From: Peptoniphilus equinus
GTDB taxonomy: Bacteria > Bacillota > Clostridia > Tissierellales > Peptoniphilaceae
Length of the DNA stretch: 64,000 bases
Direction: 5' to 3'
NCBI RefSeq assembly: GCF_027921445.1
Contig: NZ_CP115667.1
Span: 186,001-250,000 of the forward strand
Every line of letters begins with the position of its first letter. Positions within the stretch are counted from its first letter, which is position 1. The translations under genes were made by a program, and so were the position numbers. This document shows positions 7,154 through 17,080 of this stretch, in pieces. A model generated the notes under the pieces. It did no database searches. It was given only the letters and a program-made list of their open reading frames with translations, and was not told the origin of the DNA.

Positions 7154-8515
7154 ATGACTGATAAAAACGAATTTCAACGAGACAATAACACTGTAACTTT
7201 TACTTTAACACTGAAAGCTGAAGATCTTAAAAAGGCTGAGGATGAGGTCTATAAAAAGAATAGAAAGTACTTCCAAGTACCGGGATTCAGAAAGGGTAAA
7301 GTACCTAGAAAAATCATTGAAACCGTCTATGGCAAAGAAGTCTTCTTAGAAGACGCCATTAACAACCTGCTCCCAGAGAAATACGAAGAACGTGTGGAAG
7401 AGCTGGGTCTTGAAGTGGTGGATCAACCGCACATCGATATTGAAGATGCACACAGCGGCGAAGATGTACCGGTAGAAGTCAAAGTTGATGTTAAACCTGA
7501 AGCTAAGATTGAAAATTACAAAGGCATGGAAGTGGAAGACGTTAAGTATGAAGTCACCGATGAATTCCTCGACAGTGAATTGGATCGTGAACGTTCCATG
7601 AATGCCCGTGTGATCAACGTTGACGATCGCCCTGCTAAAGATGGCGACAAGGTTAATATTGACTTTGAAGGCAAAGTGGACGGCGTGGCTTTTGACGGCG
7701 GCAAAGGCGAAAATCAAGACCTGACATTAGGTTCCGGCACGTTTATTGACGGCTTTGAAGCACAGATCGTAGGTAAGGAAATTGGCGATGAATTCGACGT
7801 GAACGTCACCTTCCCTGAAGACTACTTCCAAGAGGAGCTCAAAGGCAAGGACGCTGTATTCTCTGTTAAACTCAACGCCATCACGGTAGAAGAAAAACCG
7901 GAACTGGACGATGAATTTATCAAAGACATCTCTGATTTCGATACAGTGGAAGACTATAAAAACGACCTTCGTGAGAAGAAGTCCGCCGAGTTTAACGAAC
8001 GGGCTATGGCTGAGAAGAAAGAAGCCATCATGAAGAAGCTCGCCGATTTAGTTGAAGTGGACGTACCGGAAGGTATGGTCAATTCTCAAATCAACCAACA
8101 AATGCAAAACTTCGATCAAAGCCTTCGTCAACAAGGCATGGGTCTGGACGAATATCTGAAGATGATCGGCATTGATGCAAAAGACTTTGCTGAAAATCTC
8201 CGTGGGGACGCCCTGCTTAAGGTCAAGAGTTTCCTTGCCCTTGAAAAAATTGGGGAACTTGAAGGTCTTGCGCCAACTGATGAGGACGTCGACAAAGAAA
8301 TTGAATCCATTGCAGATAAATATTTTGCCGATGATGCGGAACAAAAACAAAAGATGATGGATTTTATGAAAGAATCCAATCGCGACAACATTAAAGCTGA
8401 GCTTCAAAACAAAACCGTTGTCGATTTCCTCTACGACAACGCAACATTTGTAGAACCTAAAGAAACGGATACGGAAGAGAACGAAGAACAAACTGACGAC
8501 GCGTCAGATAACTAA
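7154..8515 (+). CDS. tig: Trigger factor, ribosome-associated chaperone and prolyl isomerase
   Basis: A 453-residue trigger factor with the standard three parts. The N-terminal ribosome-binding domain carries the signature GFRKGKVPRKIIE near residues 45-57. A FKBP-type PPIase domain lies at about 155-240 (DGDKVNIDFEGKVDG, FIDGFEAQIVGKEIGDEFDVNVTFPEDY). A long helical C-terminal chaperone domain ends in an acidic tail (TDTEENEEQTDDASDN). It binds nascent chains at the ribosome exit. GGAGG precedes the ATG. clpP follows 24 bp downstream, an arrangement common in bacteria that links folding with proteolysis. Confidence 0.96.
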   Translation: MTDKNEFQRDNNTVTFTLTLKAEDLKKAEDEVYKKNRKYFQVPGFRKGKVPRKIIETVYGKEVFLEDAINNLLPEKYEERVEELGLEVVDQPHIDIEDAHSGEDVPVEVKVDVKPEAKIENYKGMEVEDVKYEVTDEFLDSELDRERSMNARVINVDDRPAKDGDKVNIDFEGKVDGVAFDGGKGENQDLTLGSGTFIDGFEAQIVGKEIGDEFDVNVTFPEDYFQEELKGKDAVFSVKLNAITVEEKPELDDEFIKDISDFDTVEDYKNDLREKKSAEFNERAMAEKKEAIMKKLADLVEVDVPEGMVNSQINQQMQNFDQSLRQQGMGLDEYLKMIGIDAKDFAENLRGDALLKVKSFLALEKIGELEGLAPTDEDVDKEIESIADKYFADDAEQKQKMMDFMKESNRDNIKAELQNKTVVDFLYDNATFVEPKETDTEENEEQTDDASDN

Positions 8516-8539
8516 TGAACTAAAGAAAAAGGTGATATA

Positions 8540-9124
8540 ATGGCATTAGTGCCAATGGTAGTTGAGCAGACCAACCGGGGCGAACGCTCCTATGATATCT
8601 ATTCCCGGCTGTTGAAAGAACGCATTATTTTTATTACCGGGGAGATTCATGACCAAATGGCGGACCTCATTGTGGCGCAACTATTATTCTTGGAAGCTGA
8701 AGACAACACCAAAGACATTCAAATTTATATCAATTCCCCCGGCGGCTCGGTGAGTGCGGGCTTTGCCATTTATGATACCATGCAATATATCAAGTGTGAT
8801 GTGAGCACCATTTGTATGGGCATGGCGGCCTCTATGGGGGCATTCCTCTTAGCGGCCGGCGCTAAGGGCAAGCGCTATGCACTGCCCAATGCCGACGTGA
8901 TGATTCATCAACCGCTCGGCGGCGCACAAGGGCAGGCGGCGGATATTAAGATTCATGCAGAAAAGATTTTGAAAGTTCGTGAAAAGCTTAACCACATCTT
9001 AGCTGAGCGTACCGGTCAACCTCTTGAAAAAGTAGAGCGGGATACGGATCGGGATTACTACCTCACAGCCGAAGAGGCGAAAGCCTACGGTCTGATTGAT
9101 GATGTGATTGAGAAACGAGGATGA
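8540..9124 (+). CDS. clpP: ATP-dependent Clp protease proteolytic subunit
   Basis: A 194-residue serine peptidase that forms the double-heptamer chamber. The catalytic serine lies in [11 protein letters not shown] near residue 97 and the histidine in [11 protein letters not shown] near 122. The aspartate is in the [14 protein letters not shown] region near 171. The N-terminus [20 protein letters not shown] matches the family, and the length is typical. AAAGGTGAT precedes the ATG. It is followed directly by clpX with overlapping ends, so subunit and unfoldase are made together. Confidence 0.97.
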   Translation: MALVPMVVEQTNRGERSYDIYSRLLKERIIFITGEIHDQMADLIVAQLLFLEAEDNTKDIQIYINSPGGSVSAGFAIYDTMQYIKCDVSTICMGMAASMGAFLLAAGAKGKRYALPNADVMIHQPLGGAQGQAADIKIHAEKILKVREKLNHILAERTGQPLEKVERDTDRDYYLTAEEAKAYGLIDDVIEKRG

Positions 9125-9126
9125 GC

Positions 9127-10344
9127 ATGACAAAAGACACTCACGATGAGAAAGAACAGCGCTGTTCGTTTTGCGGGAAAAAAGCATCTCAAGTGGAACG
9201 GCTCATTGCAGGTCCTAATGTCTACATCTGTAACGAGTGCATTGATTTGTGCGATCAGATTTTAGCTCAGGAAGAGGTCTTAAATGAGACCGAGGAGTTT
9301 GAATTAAAGACGCCGGCAGAGATTAAGAGCGTTCTGGATCAGTACGTCATCAAACAGGATGTGGCTAAGCGGTCACTGGCTGTAGCGGTCTACAATCACT
9401 ATAAGCGCATTCACTCCGGACAAAAGACGGATGTGGAGCTGCAAAAATCCAATATTCTGATGGTGGGGCCGACAGGAAGCGGTAAGACTTTGCTCGCTCA
9501 AACCTTGGCGCGGGTGCTTAACGTACCTTTTGCCATTGCCGATGCCACGACCTTAACCGAGGCCGGTTACGTGGGCGAGGATGTGGAGAACATTATCTTA
9601 AAACTCGTTCAGGCGGCGGATTATGACGTGGCGTGGGCGGAAAAAGGCATCATCTACATCGATGAAATCGACAAGATTGCACGCAAAGGCGAAAATGTCT
9701 CCATTACCCGGGATGTCAGCGGCGAAGGTGTACAGCAGGCGCTTTTGAAAATTATTGAAGGAACGGTGGCCAACGTACCACCTGAAGGAGGACGTAAGCA
9801 TCCGAACCAACAGTTTATACAGGTGGACACTACCAACATTCTCTTTATTGTGGGTGGCGCTTTTGACGGTATGGAATCCATTATCCAGTCTCGTACGCAG
9901 ACAACCTCCATGGGTTTTGGCAACGAACTGATGGATACGACTAAGCGCCGAGCTAATATTTTGCAAAAAGTGGAGACGGAAGACTTCCTCAAGTTCGGAT
10001 TGATTCCTGAGCTTATTGGGCGTCTGCCAATTACCGTAACCCTGGAAGAACTGGATGAAGAAGCCCTTGTGGAAATTTTAACCCAGCCGAAAAATGCATT
10101 GGTTAAACAGTATCGCGAGCTTTTAAAATTGGACAATGTGGAGTTGGAGTTTGAAGATGACGCACTTCTGTGCATTGCTAAAAAGGCTATGGCGAAAAAG
10201 GCCGGGGCGAGGGGGCTGCGCAGCATTATTGAAAGCACCATGATGGATGTCATGTATGAAATTCCGTCACGGGACGACATCAAGAAAGTGGTCATCACTG
10301 AGGATGCTGTAAATAAGATTAACGCTCCCAAGATGATTGTATAA
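9127..10344 (+). CDS. clpX: ATP-dependent Clp protease ATP-binding subunit
   Basis: A 405-residue AAA+ unfoldase that feeds substrates, including SsrA-tagged chains, to ClpP. The N-terminal C4 zinc-binding domain has CSFCGKK and [10 protein letters not shown]. The AAA module follows with Walker A GPTGSGKT near residue 115, Walker [11 protein letters not shown], the pore-loop motif GYVGEDVE, and sensor 2 GARGLR. Two ATG codons are possible (9121, 9127); the second has GAGG at 6-nt spacing. It overlaps or abuts the clpP stop. A hairpin terminator follows before lon. Confidence 0.96.
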   Translation: MTKDTHDEKEQRCSFCGKKASQVERLIAGPNVYICNECIDLCDQILAQEEVLNETEEFELKTPAEIKSVLDQYVIKQDVAKRSLAVAVYNHYKRIHSGQKTDVELQKSNILMVGPTGSGKTLLAQTLARVLNVPFAIADATTLTEAGYVGEDVENIILKLVQAADYDVAWAEKGIIYIDEIDKIARKGENVSITRDVSGEGVQQALLKIIEGTVANVPPEGGRKHPNQQFIQVDTTNILFIVGGAFDGMESIIQSRTQTTSMGFGNELMDTTKRRANILQKVETEDFLKFGLIPELIGRLPITVTLEELDEEALVEILTQPKNALVKQYRELLKLDNVELEFEDDALLCIAKKAMAKKAGARGLRSIIESTMMDVMYEIPSRDDIKKVVITEDAVNKINAPKMIV

Positions 10345-10349
10345 CTATG

Positions 10350-10373
10350 GGCTCACGACGTGTGAGCCTTTTT
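10350..10373 (+). terminator. Terminator between clpX and lon
   Basis: GGCTCAC and GTGAGCC pair around GACGT and are followed by TTTTT. The reading frame of lon runs open through this hairpin upstream of its true start, which supports the ATG at 10392. Partial read-through or a promoter inside clpX would be needed for lon. Confidence 0.7.
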
Positions 10374-10391
10374 AATATAGAAGGTGATGAT

Positions 10392-12701
10392 ATGACAAAA
10401 GTACCGGTAATAGCACTGAGAGGCTTGGTGGTGTTTCCACGTATGGTAACCCATTTTGACTGTGCCCGGATTAAAAGCACGCTTGCTGTGGAACAAGCTG
10501 AACTTACAGGTAGTGATGTGCTCTTGGTGACCCAGCGAGATATCGGCGTTGTTGACCCTAAAGCCGAGGACTTGTATGCCTATGGTACTCTGAGTACCAT
10601 CAAACAGATTTTAAAACTTCCTAACGGTGTGGTTCGCGTGTTGATAGAAGGCAATCAAAGGGCCAGGATCACCAACCTCGAAGACGGTGAATTCTTTCAG
10701 GCGGAAGTGGAGGTGTTTGACGCTCAGAACGACGGCGACGGACCGGAGTGGCAAGCGGCAAAGCGCCTTGTGGAAGAGGATCTTCAAACCTACACGCAGT
10801 TGGATCAAAATTTGGTTCCGGGATTATTGCAATCGGTGGTGGATGGCGCCAGTGCCGAGTCCTTGGTGGACACATCGGCAGCGTACATTGCCATGGATAC
10901 CGACAAATCTCAAGAACTCCTGGAAGTTTTGGATCCTTATGAGCGCCTAATCAAGTTTCATGAGCTTCTAAAAGAAGAGATTGAACTGCTCACCTTGGAG
11001 CGCAAGATTGACAAAGAAGTCAAGACCAATATGAACAAGGTGCAGCGGGAATATTACCTTAAAGAGCAGCTGAAAGCCATTCACAAGGAACTTGGCGACG
11101 AGCGGGAAGAAGATGTGCTCTTAAACTATGAAAGTCAAATTGAACAGGCAAATCTTCCCGATGACGTGCGTGAAAAAGCCTTAAAAGAAGTGAGCCGTCT
11201 GTCCAAGCTGACCTCCGCAAGTCCGGAATACTCTCTCATTCTCACCTATCTGGATTGGATTTTGGCACTGCCGTGGTGTGAGAGCAGTCAGGAAGAAGGC
11301 ACTCTTGCCCAAGCCAGGGCAGTATTAGAGAAGGAACACTACGGGCTCAATGATGTCAAAGAACGGATTTTAGAGTTTATCGCCCTGCGCAGTTTCCGAG
11401 CGGAAGGCAAAGGACCCATTATCTGTCTCGTCGGCCCTCCTGGCGTGGGCAAGACCAGCATTGCATCAAGTATCGCCCATGCGCTGAACAAAGAGTTTGT
11501 CCATATGAGTCTTGGCGGAATGACGGATGAGTCGGAAATTCGAGGGCACCGCAGGACCTACGTGGGTGCACTGCCCGGCCGGGTCATCACGCTGATGAAA
11601 AAAGCCGCTGAGAATAATCCGGTGTTTCTTTTTGATGAAGTAGACAAAGTCGGGACCGACTTTCGCGGCGATCCGGCGAGTGCACTCCTCGAAGTCTTGG
11701 ATCCGGAGCAGAATCACAGTTTTACCGATCGCTATTTGGAACTGCCTTTCGATTTATCCAAGGTGTTCTTTATTGCCACGGCAAACACCACCGACACCAT
11801 TCCTCGGCCGTTGCTCGACCGTATGGAAGTCATTCGTCTGGCCGGCTACACACCAAGGGAGAAGTTTAACATCGCTAAAACTTATCTCGTGCCAAAGCAG
11901 CTTGACGAGGCAGGTCTTAAGAAACGGCAGCTGAAGTTTACCGATGAGGCTTTGGTCGATATGATCAACTACTATACCAAAGAGGCCGGCGTCCGAGGCT
12001 TGGAAAAGGAAATTGCCAAGTGTGTGCGCAAGGCGGCGCTTAAAATTGTGGAACAGGACAAAAAGTCGCTCTCGGTGACGGCGAAGAACTTGACCGAGTA
12101 TTTAGGCGAGTACAAGTTCCTCTACGATACACTTAAAGATACGGATGCCGTCGGCGTGGTGAACGGTCTCGCCTGGACAGAAGTGGGGGGCGAGACGTTG
12201 GAAATTGAGTGCAGCGGGATGAAAGGCACAGGCAAGCTCCAACTCACCGGCAACCTCGGCGATGTGATGAAAGAGTCTGCCAAGACTGCCCACTCTTTTA
12301 TTGCATCTCAGGCTGACGCATTCGGCGTGGATTATGAGCGGATGAAAACGACGGATCTGCACATCCATGTGCCGGAAGGCGCCGTGCCGAAAGATGGTCC
12401 GTCTGCCGGTGTGGCCATGTTTACAGCGATGCTCTCCGCTTTGTTGGAGCGTCCTGTTGCAAGAGATGTGGCCATGACAGGCGAGATCACGTTGACAGGC
12501 CGCGTCCTTCCTATCGGTGGACTCAAGGAAAAACTCCTGGCGGCCGAGCGTATGGGTATAAAAACGGTGCTAATTCCCAAAGAGAACTTGAGAGACTTGG
12601 AAAAAATTGAAGCTGAGGTCAAATCGAATCTCTGCATTCTTCCTATAGAACGGGCGCAGGACGCCTTAAAAACCGTGTGGGGACAACATGAAAACGGATA
12701 A
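10392..12701 (+). CDS. lon: ATP-dependent Lon protease
   Basis: A 769-residue LonA. The N-terminal substrate-binding domain begins VPVIALRGLVVFPRMV. A coiled helical segment follows (about 190-300, with VQREYYLKEQLKAIHKELG). The AAA module has Walker A GPPGVGKT near 348 and Walker B VFLFDEVDKV. The protease domain has the Ser-Lys dyad, with serine in KDGPSAGVAM near 670 and lysine about 43 residues on. The frame extends upstream to 10347 through a terminator, so the ATG at 10392 with AAGGTGAT is used. It overlaps engB by 14 bp. Lon degrades misfolded and regulatory proteins in the cytoplasm. Confidence 0.96.
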   Translation: MTKVPVIALRGLVVFPRMVTHFDCARIKSTLAVEQAELTGSDVLLVTQRDIGVVDPKAEDLYAYGTLSTIKQILKLPNGVVRVLIEGNQRARITNLEDGEFFQAEVEVFDAQNDGDGPEWQAAKRLVEEDLQTYTQLDQNLVPGLLQSVVDGASAESLVDTSAAYIAMDTDKSQELLEVLDPYERLIKFHELLKEEIELLTLERKIDKEVKTNMNKVQREYYLKEQLKAIHKELGDEREEDVLLNYESQIEQANLPDDVREKALKEVSRLSKLTSASPEYSLILTYLDWILALPWCESSQEEGTLAQARAVLEKEHYGLNDVKERILEFIALRSFRAEGKGPIICLVGPPGVGKTSIASSIAHALNKEFVHMSLGGMTDESEIRGHRRTYVGALPGRVITLMKKAAENNPVFLFDEVDKVGTDFRGDPASALLEVLDPEQNHSFTDRYLELPFDLSKVFFIATANTTDTIPRPLLDRMEVIRLAGYTPREKFNIAKTYLVPKQLDEAGLKKRQLKFTDEALVDMINYYTKEAGVRGLEKEIAKCVRKAALKIVEQDKKSLSVTAKNLTEYLGEYKFLYDTLKDTDAVGVVNGLAWTEVGGETLEIECSGMKGTGKLQLTGNLGDVMKESAKTAHSFIASQADAFGVDYERMKTTDLHIHVPEGAVPKDGPSAGVAMFTAMLSALLERPVARDVAMTGEITLTGRVLPIGGLKEKLLAAERMGIKTVLIPKENLRDLEKIEAEVKSNLCILPIERAQDALKTVWGQHENG

Positions 12702-13290
12702 AGTCTATTTAGAAAAAGTCGCCGTGGATCCCAAAGGCTATCCGACGGAGCCTTGTGGGGAATTTGCCTTTGCTGGAAGATCCAACGTGGGGAAATCCTC
12801 ATTTATTAATGCCATGGTTCGACGAAAGAACCTGGCACGGACGTCGTCGGCACCGGGCAAGACCCGCACCATCAACTTCTATCGGGTAGCGGATTTGCGT
12901 CTGGTGGATTTACCGGGCTATGGCTATGCCAAGGTTTCGAAATCCGAACGCAATAGTTGGGCGGGGATTATTAATACCTACCTGGAAGCGAGGGAGAACC
13001 TCTTGGAAGTCCTTTTGCTCGTAGACATCCGCCACAAGCCGAGTGAGCTGGATGTCGCCATGTACGACTACATTGTCCAATCCGGCTACAGCGGTCTGGT
13101 TATTGCAACGAAAGCGGACAAAGTAGCCAAGGGACAGCGGGCAAGGCATCTTAAGGTCATTGCGGATACTCTGGGAGTTAAGGAACGCTCCAATATTCTC
13201 ACCTTCTCCACCTCAGAAAAGCAGAATGTGGAGGACATGTGGGCCATTTTGGAAGATATAGTAAGGTTCTATCATGACAACGAACTATAA
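12688..13290 (+). CDS. engB: Ribosome biogenesis GTP-binding protein YsxC/EngB
   Basis: A 200-residue GTPase required for late 50S assembly in Bacillus-like bacteria. G-motifs are complete: G1 GRSNVGKSS near residue 30, G2 TSSAPGKTRT, G3 DLPGYGYA with the characteristic KVSK following, G4 TKADK, and G5 STSE. The N-terminus VDPKGYPTEPCGEFAFAGRSN is family-typical. It starts inside the lon 3' end, and lon-ysxC is a known Firmicute gene pair. Its own 3' end overlaps the MATE gene by 17 bp. Confidence 0.95.
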   Translation: MKTDKVYLEKVAVDPKGYPTEPCGEFAFAGRSNVGKSSFINAMVRRKNLARTSSAPGKTRTINFYRVADLRLVDLPGYGYAKVSKSERNSWAGIINTYLEARENLLEVLLLVDIRHKPSELDVAMYDYIVQSGYSGLVIATKADKVAKGQRARHLKVIADTLGVKERSNILTFSTSEKQNVEDMWAILEDIVRFYHDNEL

Positions 13291-14623
13291 TGAATTGGAA
13301 ACGGAACCGGTTGGTAAGCTCATAGACAAGTTTGCACTCTCAACCATTCCCGCCATGCTTATCACACACATTTACAATGCAGTGGACACCTATTTCATAG
13401 GGTCTATCAATACACAGGCCTCGGCAGCTGTCGGGGTCGCCATGTCCGCCATGGCCATTATGCAGGCGGTGGGGTTTTTCTTCGGGCAAGGTTCGGCTAA
13501 CTCCATCTCCCTTCACCTGGGGCATCGGGATTTGAAAGCGGCATCAAGAATCGCCTCTTTCGGATTTTTTGCGGCGGTTTTCTCCGGACTTCTGATTTTG
13601 CTTCTCGGCAATATCTTTGTGACCGAGCTGGCCTATGCCCTCGGATCCACGCCGACAGTGCTGCCCTATGCCACAGCTTATTTAAGCATTATCTTTTTCG
13701 GCGCGCCGTATCAGTGTGCCACCTTGGTGCTTAACAATCAGCTACGCTCTCAAGGCAAAGCCTTTTATGCCATGGTGGGGCTTATGACCGGCGGTGTGCT
13801 TAACATCTTTTTGGATCCCCTTTTTATCTATACGTTTGATATGGGCATTGCCGGAGCGGCACTGGCCACCATTCTCAGCCAGTTGGTGAGTTTCACGATT
13901 CTCTTTCACAACCACAAGAAGTTTGATGTTCATCTGTCGATCAAGCGTCTGAAAGTGAACAGTGAGAATTTCAATGAAATCGTCGGCGGGGGACTGCCGT
14001 CGCTCGTCCGTCAGTCGGTCAACGCTGTCGGCGTCCTTGCCATGAACCATGCGGCGGGTGTGTATGGGGATGCGGCCATTGCGGCGGTGAGTATTGTGGG
14101 GCGTATTACCCTGCTTGCCAACGCCGTTATCATCGGTATGGGCCATGCATTTCAGCCGATATGCGGCTATAATTACGGCGCCGGGAACTACCAACGTGTG
14201 CTCCAGGGCTTTACGTACATTGTCAAACGAGCCGTCGTCTATTTTGCGCTGGTATCGGTGCTCCTCTTCGTCTTTTCACCGCAAGTCATCGACATCTTTA
14301 TCGATGATCCGCAAGTTATTGAGATCGGAGCCAAAACCCTCCGCTTCAGTGCAGCTGTCATGGCCTTCTCGTCGCTCTTCATGCTCTGTACCATGTTGAT
14401 GCAGACCATTCGTCTGGCTAAAGAATCGTCATTTTTATCCTTTATGCGCACCGGCGGGTTTCTCATTCCTCTGGTCTTTTTCCTCTCGGCAAAGCTTGGG
14501 ATCTTAGGCATTCAGATTGCACAGCCGGTGAGTGATCTCTTATCCACAGCTATTGCGGTGGTGATGACCAAACCGTTAATCGACAGTTTGCGGCGAGGTG
14601 TGCCGTATGAAAAACACTCATAA
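13274..14623 (+). CDS. MATE-family multidrug or toxin efflux transporter
   Basis: A 449-residue membrane protein with 12 hydrophobic segments in two related halves, as in MATE (NorM/DinF-like) antiporters. Family marks are the N-terminal LIDKFALSTIPAMLITHIYNAVDTYFIGSI helix, AMSAMAIMQAVGFFFGQG, and in the second half GGGLPSLVRQSVNAVG with GMGHAFQPICGYNYGAGNY. It would export cationic compounds using a Na+ or H+ gradient. It overlaps engB, so it is probably cotranscribed. The substrate is unknown. Confidence 0.88.
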   Translation: MTTNYNELETEPVGKLIDKFALSTIPAMLITHIYNAVDTYFIGSINTQASAAVGVAMSAMAIMQAVGFFFGQGSANSISLHLGHRDLKAASRIASFGFFAAVFSGLLILLLGNIFVTELAYALGSTPTVLPYATAYLSIIFFGAPYQCATLVLNNQLRSQGKAFYAMVGLMTGGVLNIFLDPLFIYTFDMGIAGAALATILSQLVSFTILFHNHKKFDVHLSIKRLKVNSENFNEIVGGGLPSLVRQSVNAVGVLAMNHAAGVYGDAAIAAVSIVGRITLLANAVIIGMGHAFQPICGYNYGAGNYQRVLQGFTYIVKRAVVYFALVSVLLFVFSPQVIDIFIDDPQVIEIGAKTLRFSAAVMAFSSLFMLCTMLMQTIRLAKESSFLSFMRTGGFLIPLVFFLSAKLGILGIQIAQPVSDLLSTAIAVVMTKPLIDSLRRGVPYEKHS

Positions 14624-14650
14624 AAAAACGGCTCAAGATGTTTGAGCCGT
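14622..14650 (-). terminator. Terminator for the SLH gene (minus strand)
   Basis: ACGGCTCAA and TTGAGCCGT form a 9-bp stem across the SLH stop codon and end on the minus strand in seven T. There is no T-run on the plus strand. Confidence 0.75.
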
Positions 14651-15931
14651 AAATTCTACATCAATAGTGGTGTCTTCAGTGATGATGAAGCTGTACTCGT
14701 CGCTGAGGACACCTTTTGTATTACCGTTCACAATCAGCCGGTCCACTTTCATACCCTCAGGCACGTCAATCGTCACCGTCACCCGAGCACCATCCTTGTA
14801 CTCCAAACCGCTTGCGGCGTGAAGATAAGGGGAATTTAATGTCAGACGCAAATAGGCTTTTGGCATATCTTCAAGAGTAATATCCAGTTCGGTATCACTG
14901 CTTAAGTCGATGAAGGTGGTATAAGGCTTTTTATTCAGCGCCTGCACTTCTAACAGGTATTTGCCTTCGGGATAGAGACCAGGGACAAAGGTGGCATGGT
15001 TTAACGTGATGGTGGCAGGTACAGCAACGCCGGCAGTATCTTTTGTGAGAATGCGCAAGTAGTGCTCAGCTGAAGATGGCGCAGGCGTGATCGGGGAAGG
15101 GTCTTCCACATCGGTTGGCGGTGCAAGCGGCGCCTCAGGGGATAGGGGATCACTCGAGGCGGTGTTACTTGCAAAAATGATCTTTAAGTCGGCGATCCAG
15201 CCGCGCATTTCCGATTCTGTAGGCAGTTCGTTGCTGTACGTTCGGGTGATGATGGTGTTTAATCGCTCAATAGTCTCCGGACTTAACCCATTCACATCAA
15301 TGGTATTGAGATTCTCCAGAAGACTTTTCAGTTCGGCATAGGCCGACTCTGCGGAGCGGGGTTGGAGCGTGCGTTGCGCCAAGGTGATCACCTTGGAAAA
15401 CTCTGCCCGGGTAATCGGCGCATGAGGCTTGAAAGTATGATCGGCATACCCGTTAAAAATCTTCGCTCCTTCAAGACGACGCAAAATCAAGCGATCGGAC
15501 GTATTCAATTCGCTTGACTCCACGAAATCGCCGCCTTCATCTTCAAGGGTGTAGAGTCGGGAAAGAATCCGAGCTACTTCCAGGCGCGTGATGCTGCGAT
15601 CGGCAAACTCGTCGTCACGAAGATAACCGGCGGTGTACGCCGCAAGCAAATCGTTATAGAACCACTTATCCTTGTATTGACGGAAGCCTTCCACATCTTG
15701 AGGTTGAAAACTGTTGAAGTTGAACATGCGATTGATAATCGAGTACGTTTCGGACATGGAAATGGCACGGTCAGGTTGGAAGGAACCGTCGCTATAGCCC
15801 AGAAGTAATTCCTCTTGTGCCATGGCCGCTATGTAGTCTTTGGCCCAGTGTTCTGACGTATCGGTGAACGTTTTTGACGTGAAACCTACGACACAAGACA
15901 ATGCAGCAATCAAGATAAGAAATTTTTTCAT
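14633..15931 (-). CDS. Secreted S-layer homology (SLH) domain protein
   Basis: A 432-residue surface protein. A signal peptide (MKKFLILIAALSCVVGF) is followed by three SLH repeats at roughly residues 25-75, 85-130 and 140-190. Recognisable cores include HWAKDYIAAMAQ...GYSDGSFQPDRAISMSE and FNGYADHTFKPHAPITRAEFSKVI. SLH repeats bind pyruvylated secondary wall polymer. A Pro/Ser-rich linker near residue 270 leads to a beta-rich C-terminal part of unknown function containing an EGKYLLEVQALNKKPYTTF stretch, which looks like a carboxypeptidase-regulatory or PEGA-type beta sandwich. It is monocistronic with its own terminator. Confidence 0.85.
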   Translation of the reverse strand: MKKFLILIAALSCVVGFTSKTFTDTSEHWAKDYIAAMAQEELLLGYSDGSFQPDRAISMSETYSIINRMFNFNSFQPQDVEGFRQYKDKWFYNDLLAAYTAGYLRDDEFADRSITRLEVARILSRLYTLEDEGGDFVESSELNTSDRLILRRLEGAKIFNGYADHTFKPHAPITRAEFSKVITLAQRTLQPRSAESAYAELKSLLENLNTIDVNGLSPETIERLNTIITRTYSNELPTESEMRGWIADLKIIFASNTASSDPLSPEAPLAPPTDVEDPSPITPAPSSAEHYLRILTKDTAGVAVPATITLNHATFVPGLYPEGKYLLEVQALNKKPYTTFIDLSSDTELDITLEDMPKAYLRLTLNSPYLHAASGLEYKDGARVTVTIDVPEGMKVDRLIVNGNTKGVLSDEYSFIITEDTTIDVEFTAQTS

Positions 15932-16071
15932 AGTGTACCTCGTCACGTAGTTTAGGGTAAAAGTACATCGGTAAGTCTATTATACAAAGTTTTACGTAAA
16001 TAGGCAAAGTCACGGATGTGCAACAGTCAAGCATTTGTGATATAGTAGAATGGATATCAAAGGGGGAAATT

Positions 16072-17043
16072 ATGGATTTAATTGACATCTTAAAAAACAA
16101 AGTACAAGAGAAATGCCCAACGATTGTATTTCCTGAAGGGGAAGACCCACGTATTCTCGGAGCAGTAAAGCGTCTTCAAGACGACAAGGTAATTAAGCCG
16201 ATCGTTCTCGGCGCCACGGAAGCTGTAGAAAAAACGGCGAAGGATCTGAACATTGACCTCAGTGAGCTCAACTTCATCGATCCAGAGACATCCGAAGCAT
16301 TGAATGAGTTAAAAGCAGCTCTTTTAGAGCGCAGAAAAGGGAAGCTGGATGAAGCCGGTGCGGATAAACTCATTCGTGATGTCAACTACTTCGGAACCAT
16401 GCTGGTGTATACCGGCAAAGCTGAAGGATTGGTCTCCGGTGCAGTCCATACCACCGGGGAAACGGTCAAACCTGCACTGCAAATCATTAAGACCAAAGAA
16501 GGATTTAAACGCACCGCAGGCGCTTTCATCATGCTCAGAGGCGATGAGATGTACCTGATGGCGGATTGTGCCATCAATATCGAGCACACACCGGAATCTT
16601 TGGCAGAAACAGCTGTCCTCGCCGGAGAAACTGCCAAGACTTTCGACATGGATCCAAAGATTGCCATGCTCTCTTTCTCTACGAAAGGTTCTGCATCTCA
16701 CGAGACGGTAGACCGTGTTGTAGAAGCGACCAAACTTGCTAAAGCCATGGCGCCTGAACTGAAACTGGACGGTGAACTGCAATTTGATGCAGCCTTTGTG
16801 CCTGAAGTTGCAAAGAAAAAAGCACCGGACTCCGACGTAGCAGGTCAAGCCAACGTCTTTATCTTCCCATCCCTTGAGGCGGGTAATATTGGCTATAAAT
16901 TGGCACAACGCTTTGGCGGTTTTGAAGCGGTAGGTCCGATCCTTATGGGTCTGAACGCACCGGTAAACGATCTGTCCCGGGGATGCGTGGAAGATGAAGT
17001 GTATTCCCTCGCCATTATCACAGCTGCACAATCTTTAATGTAA
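16072..17043 (+). CDS. pta: Phosphate acetyltransferase
   Basis: A 323-residue short-form Pta that interconverts acetyl-CoA and acetyl phosphate; with acetate kinase (not in the window) it yields ATP during fermentation. The sequence IVFPEGEDPRILGAVKRLQDD at the start, GLVSGAVHTTGETVKPALQIIKT near 125, and the C-terminal ANVFIFPSLEAGNIGYKLAQRFGG and GPILMGLNAPVNDLSRGC stretches are diagnostic. The ATG at 16072 follows AGGGGG by 7 nt. A clean terminator ends the gene. An acyl variant such as phosphotransbutyrylase is less likely because the match is to the Pta pattern. Confidence 0.93.
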   Translation: MDLIDILKNKVQEKCPTIVFPEGEDPRILGAVKRLQDDKVIKPIVLGATEAVEKTAKDLNIDLSELNFIDPETSEALNELKAALLERRKGKLDEAGADKLIRDVNYFGTMLVYTGKAEGLVSGAVHTTGETVKPALQIIKTKEGFKRTAGAFIMLRGDEMYLMADCAINIEHTPESLAETAVLAGETAKTFDMDPKIAMLSFSTKGSASHETVDRVVEATKLAKAMAPELKLDGELQFDAAFVPEVAKKKAPDSDVAGQANVFIFPSLEAGNIGYKLAQRFGGFEAVGPILMGLNAPVNDLSRGCVEDEVYSLAIITAAQSLM

Positions 17044-17054
17044 GTCGTAGCAAA

Positions 17055-17078
17055 AGAGACCTTCGGGTCTCTTTTTTT
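17055..17078 (+). terminator. Terminator after pta
   Basis: AGAGACC-TTCG-GGTCTCT forms a 7-bp tetraloop hairpin followed by seven T. Confidence 0.9.
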
Positions 17079-17080
17079 AA

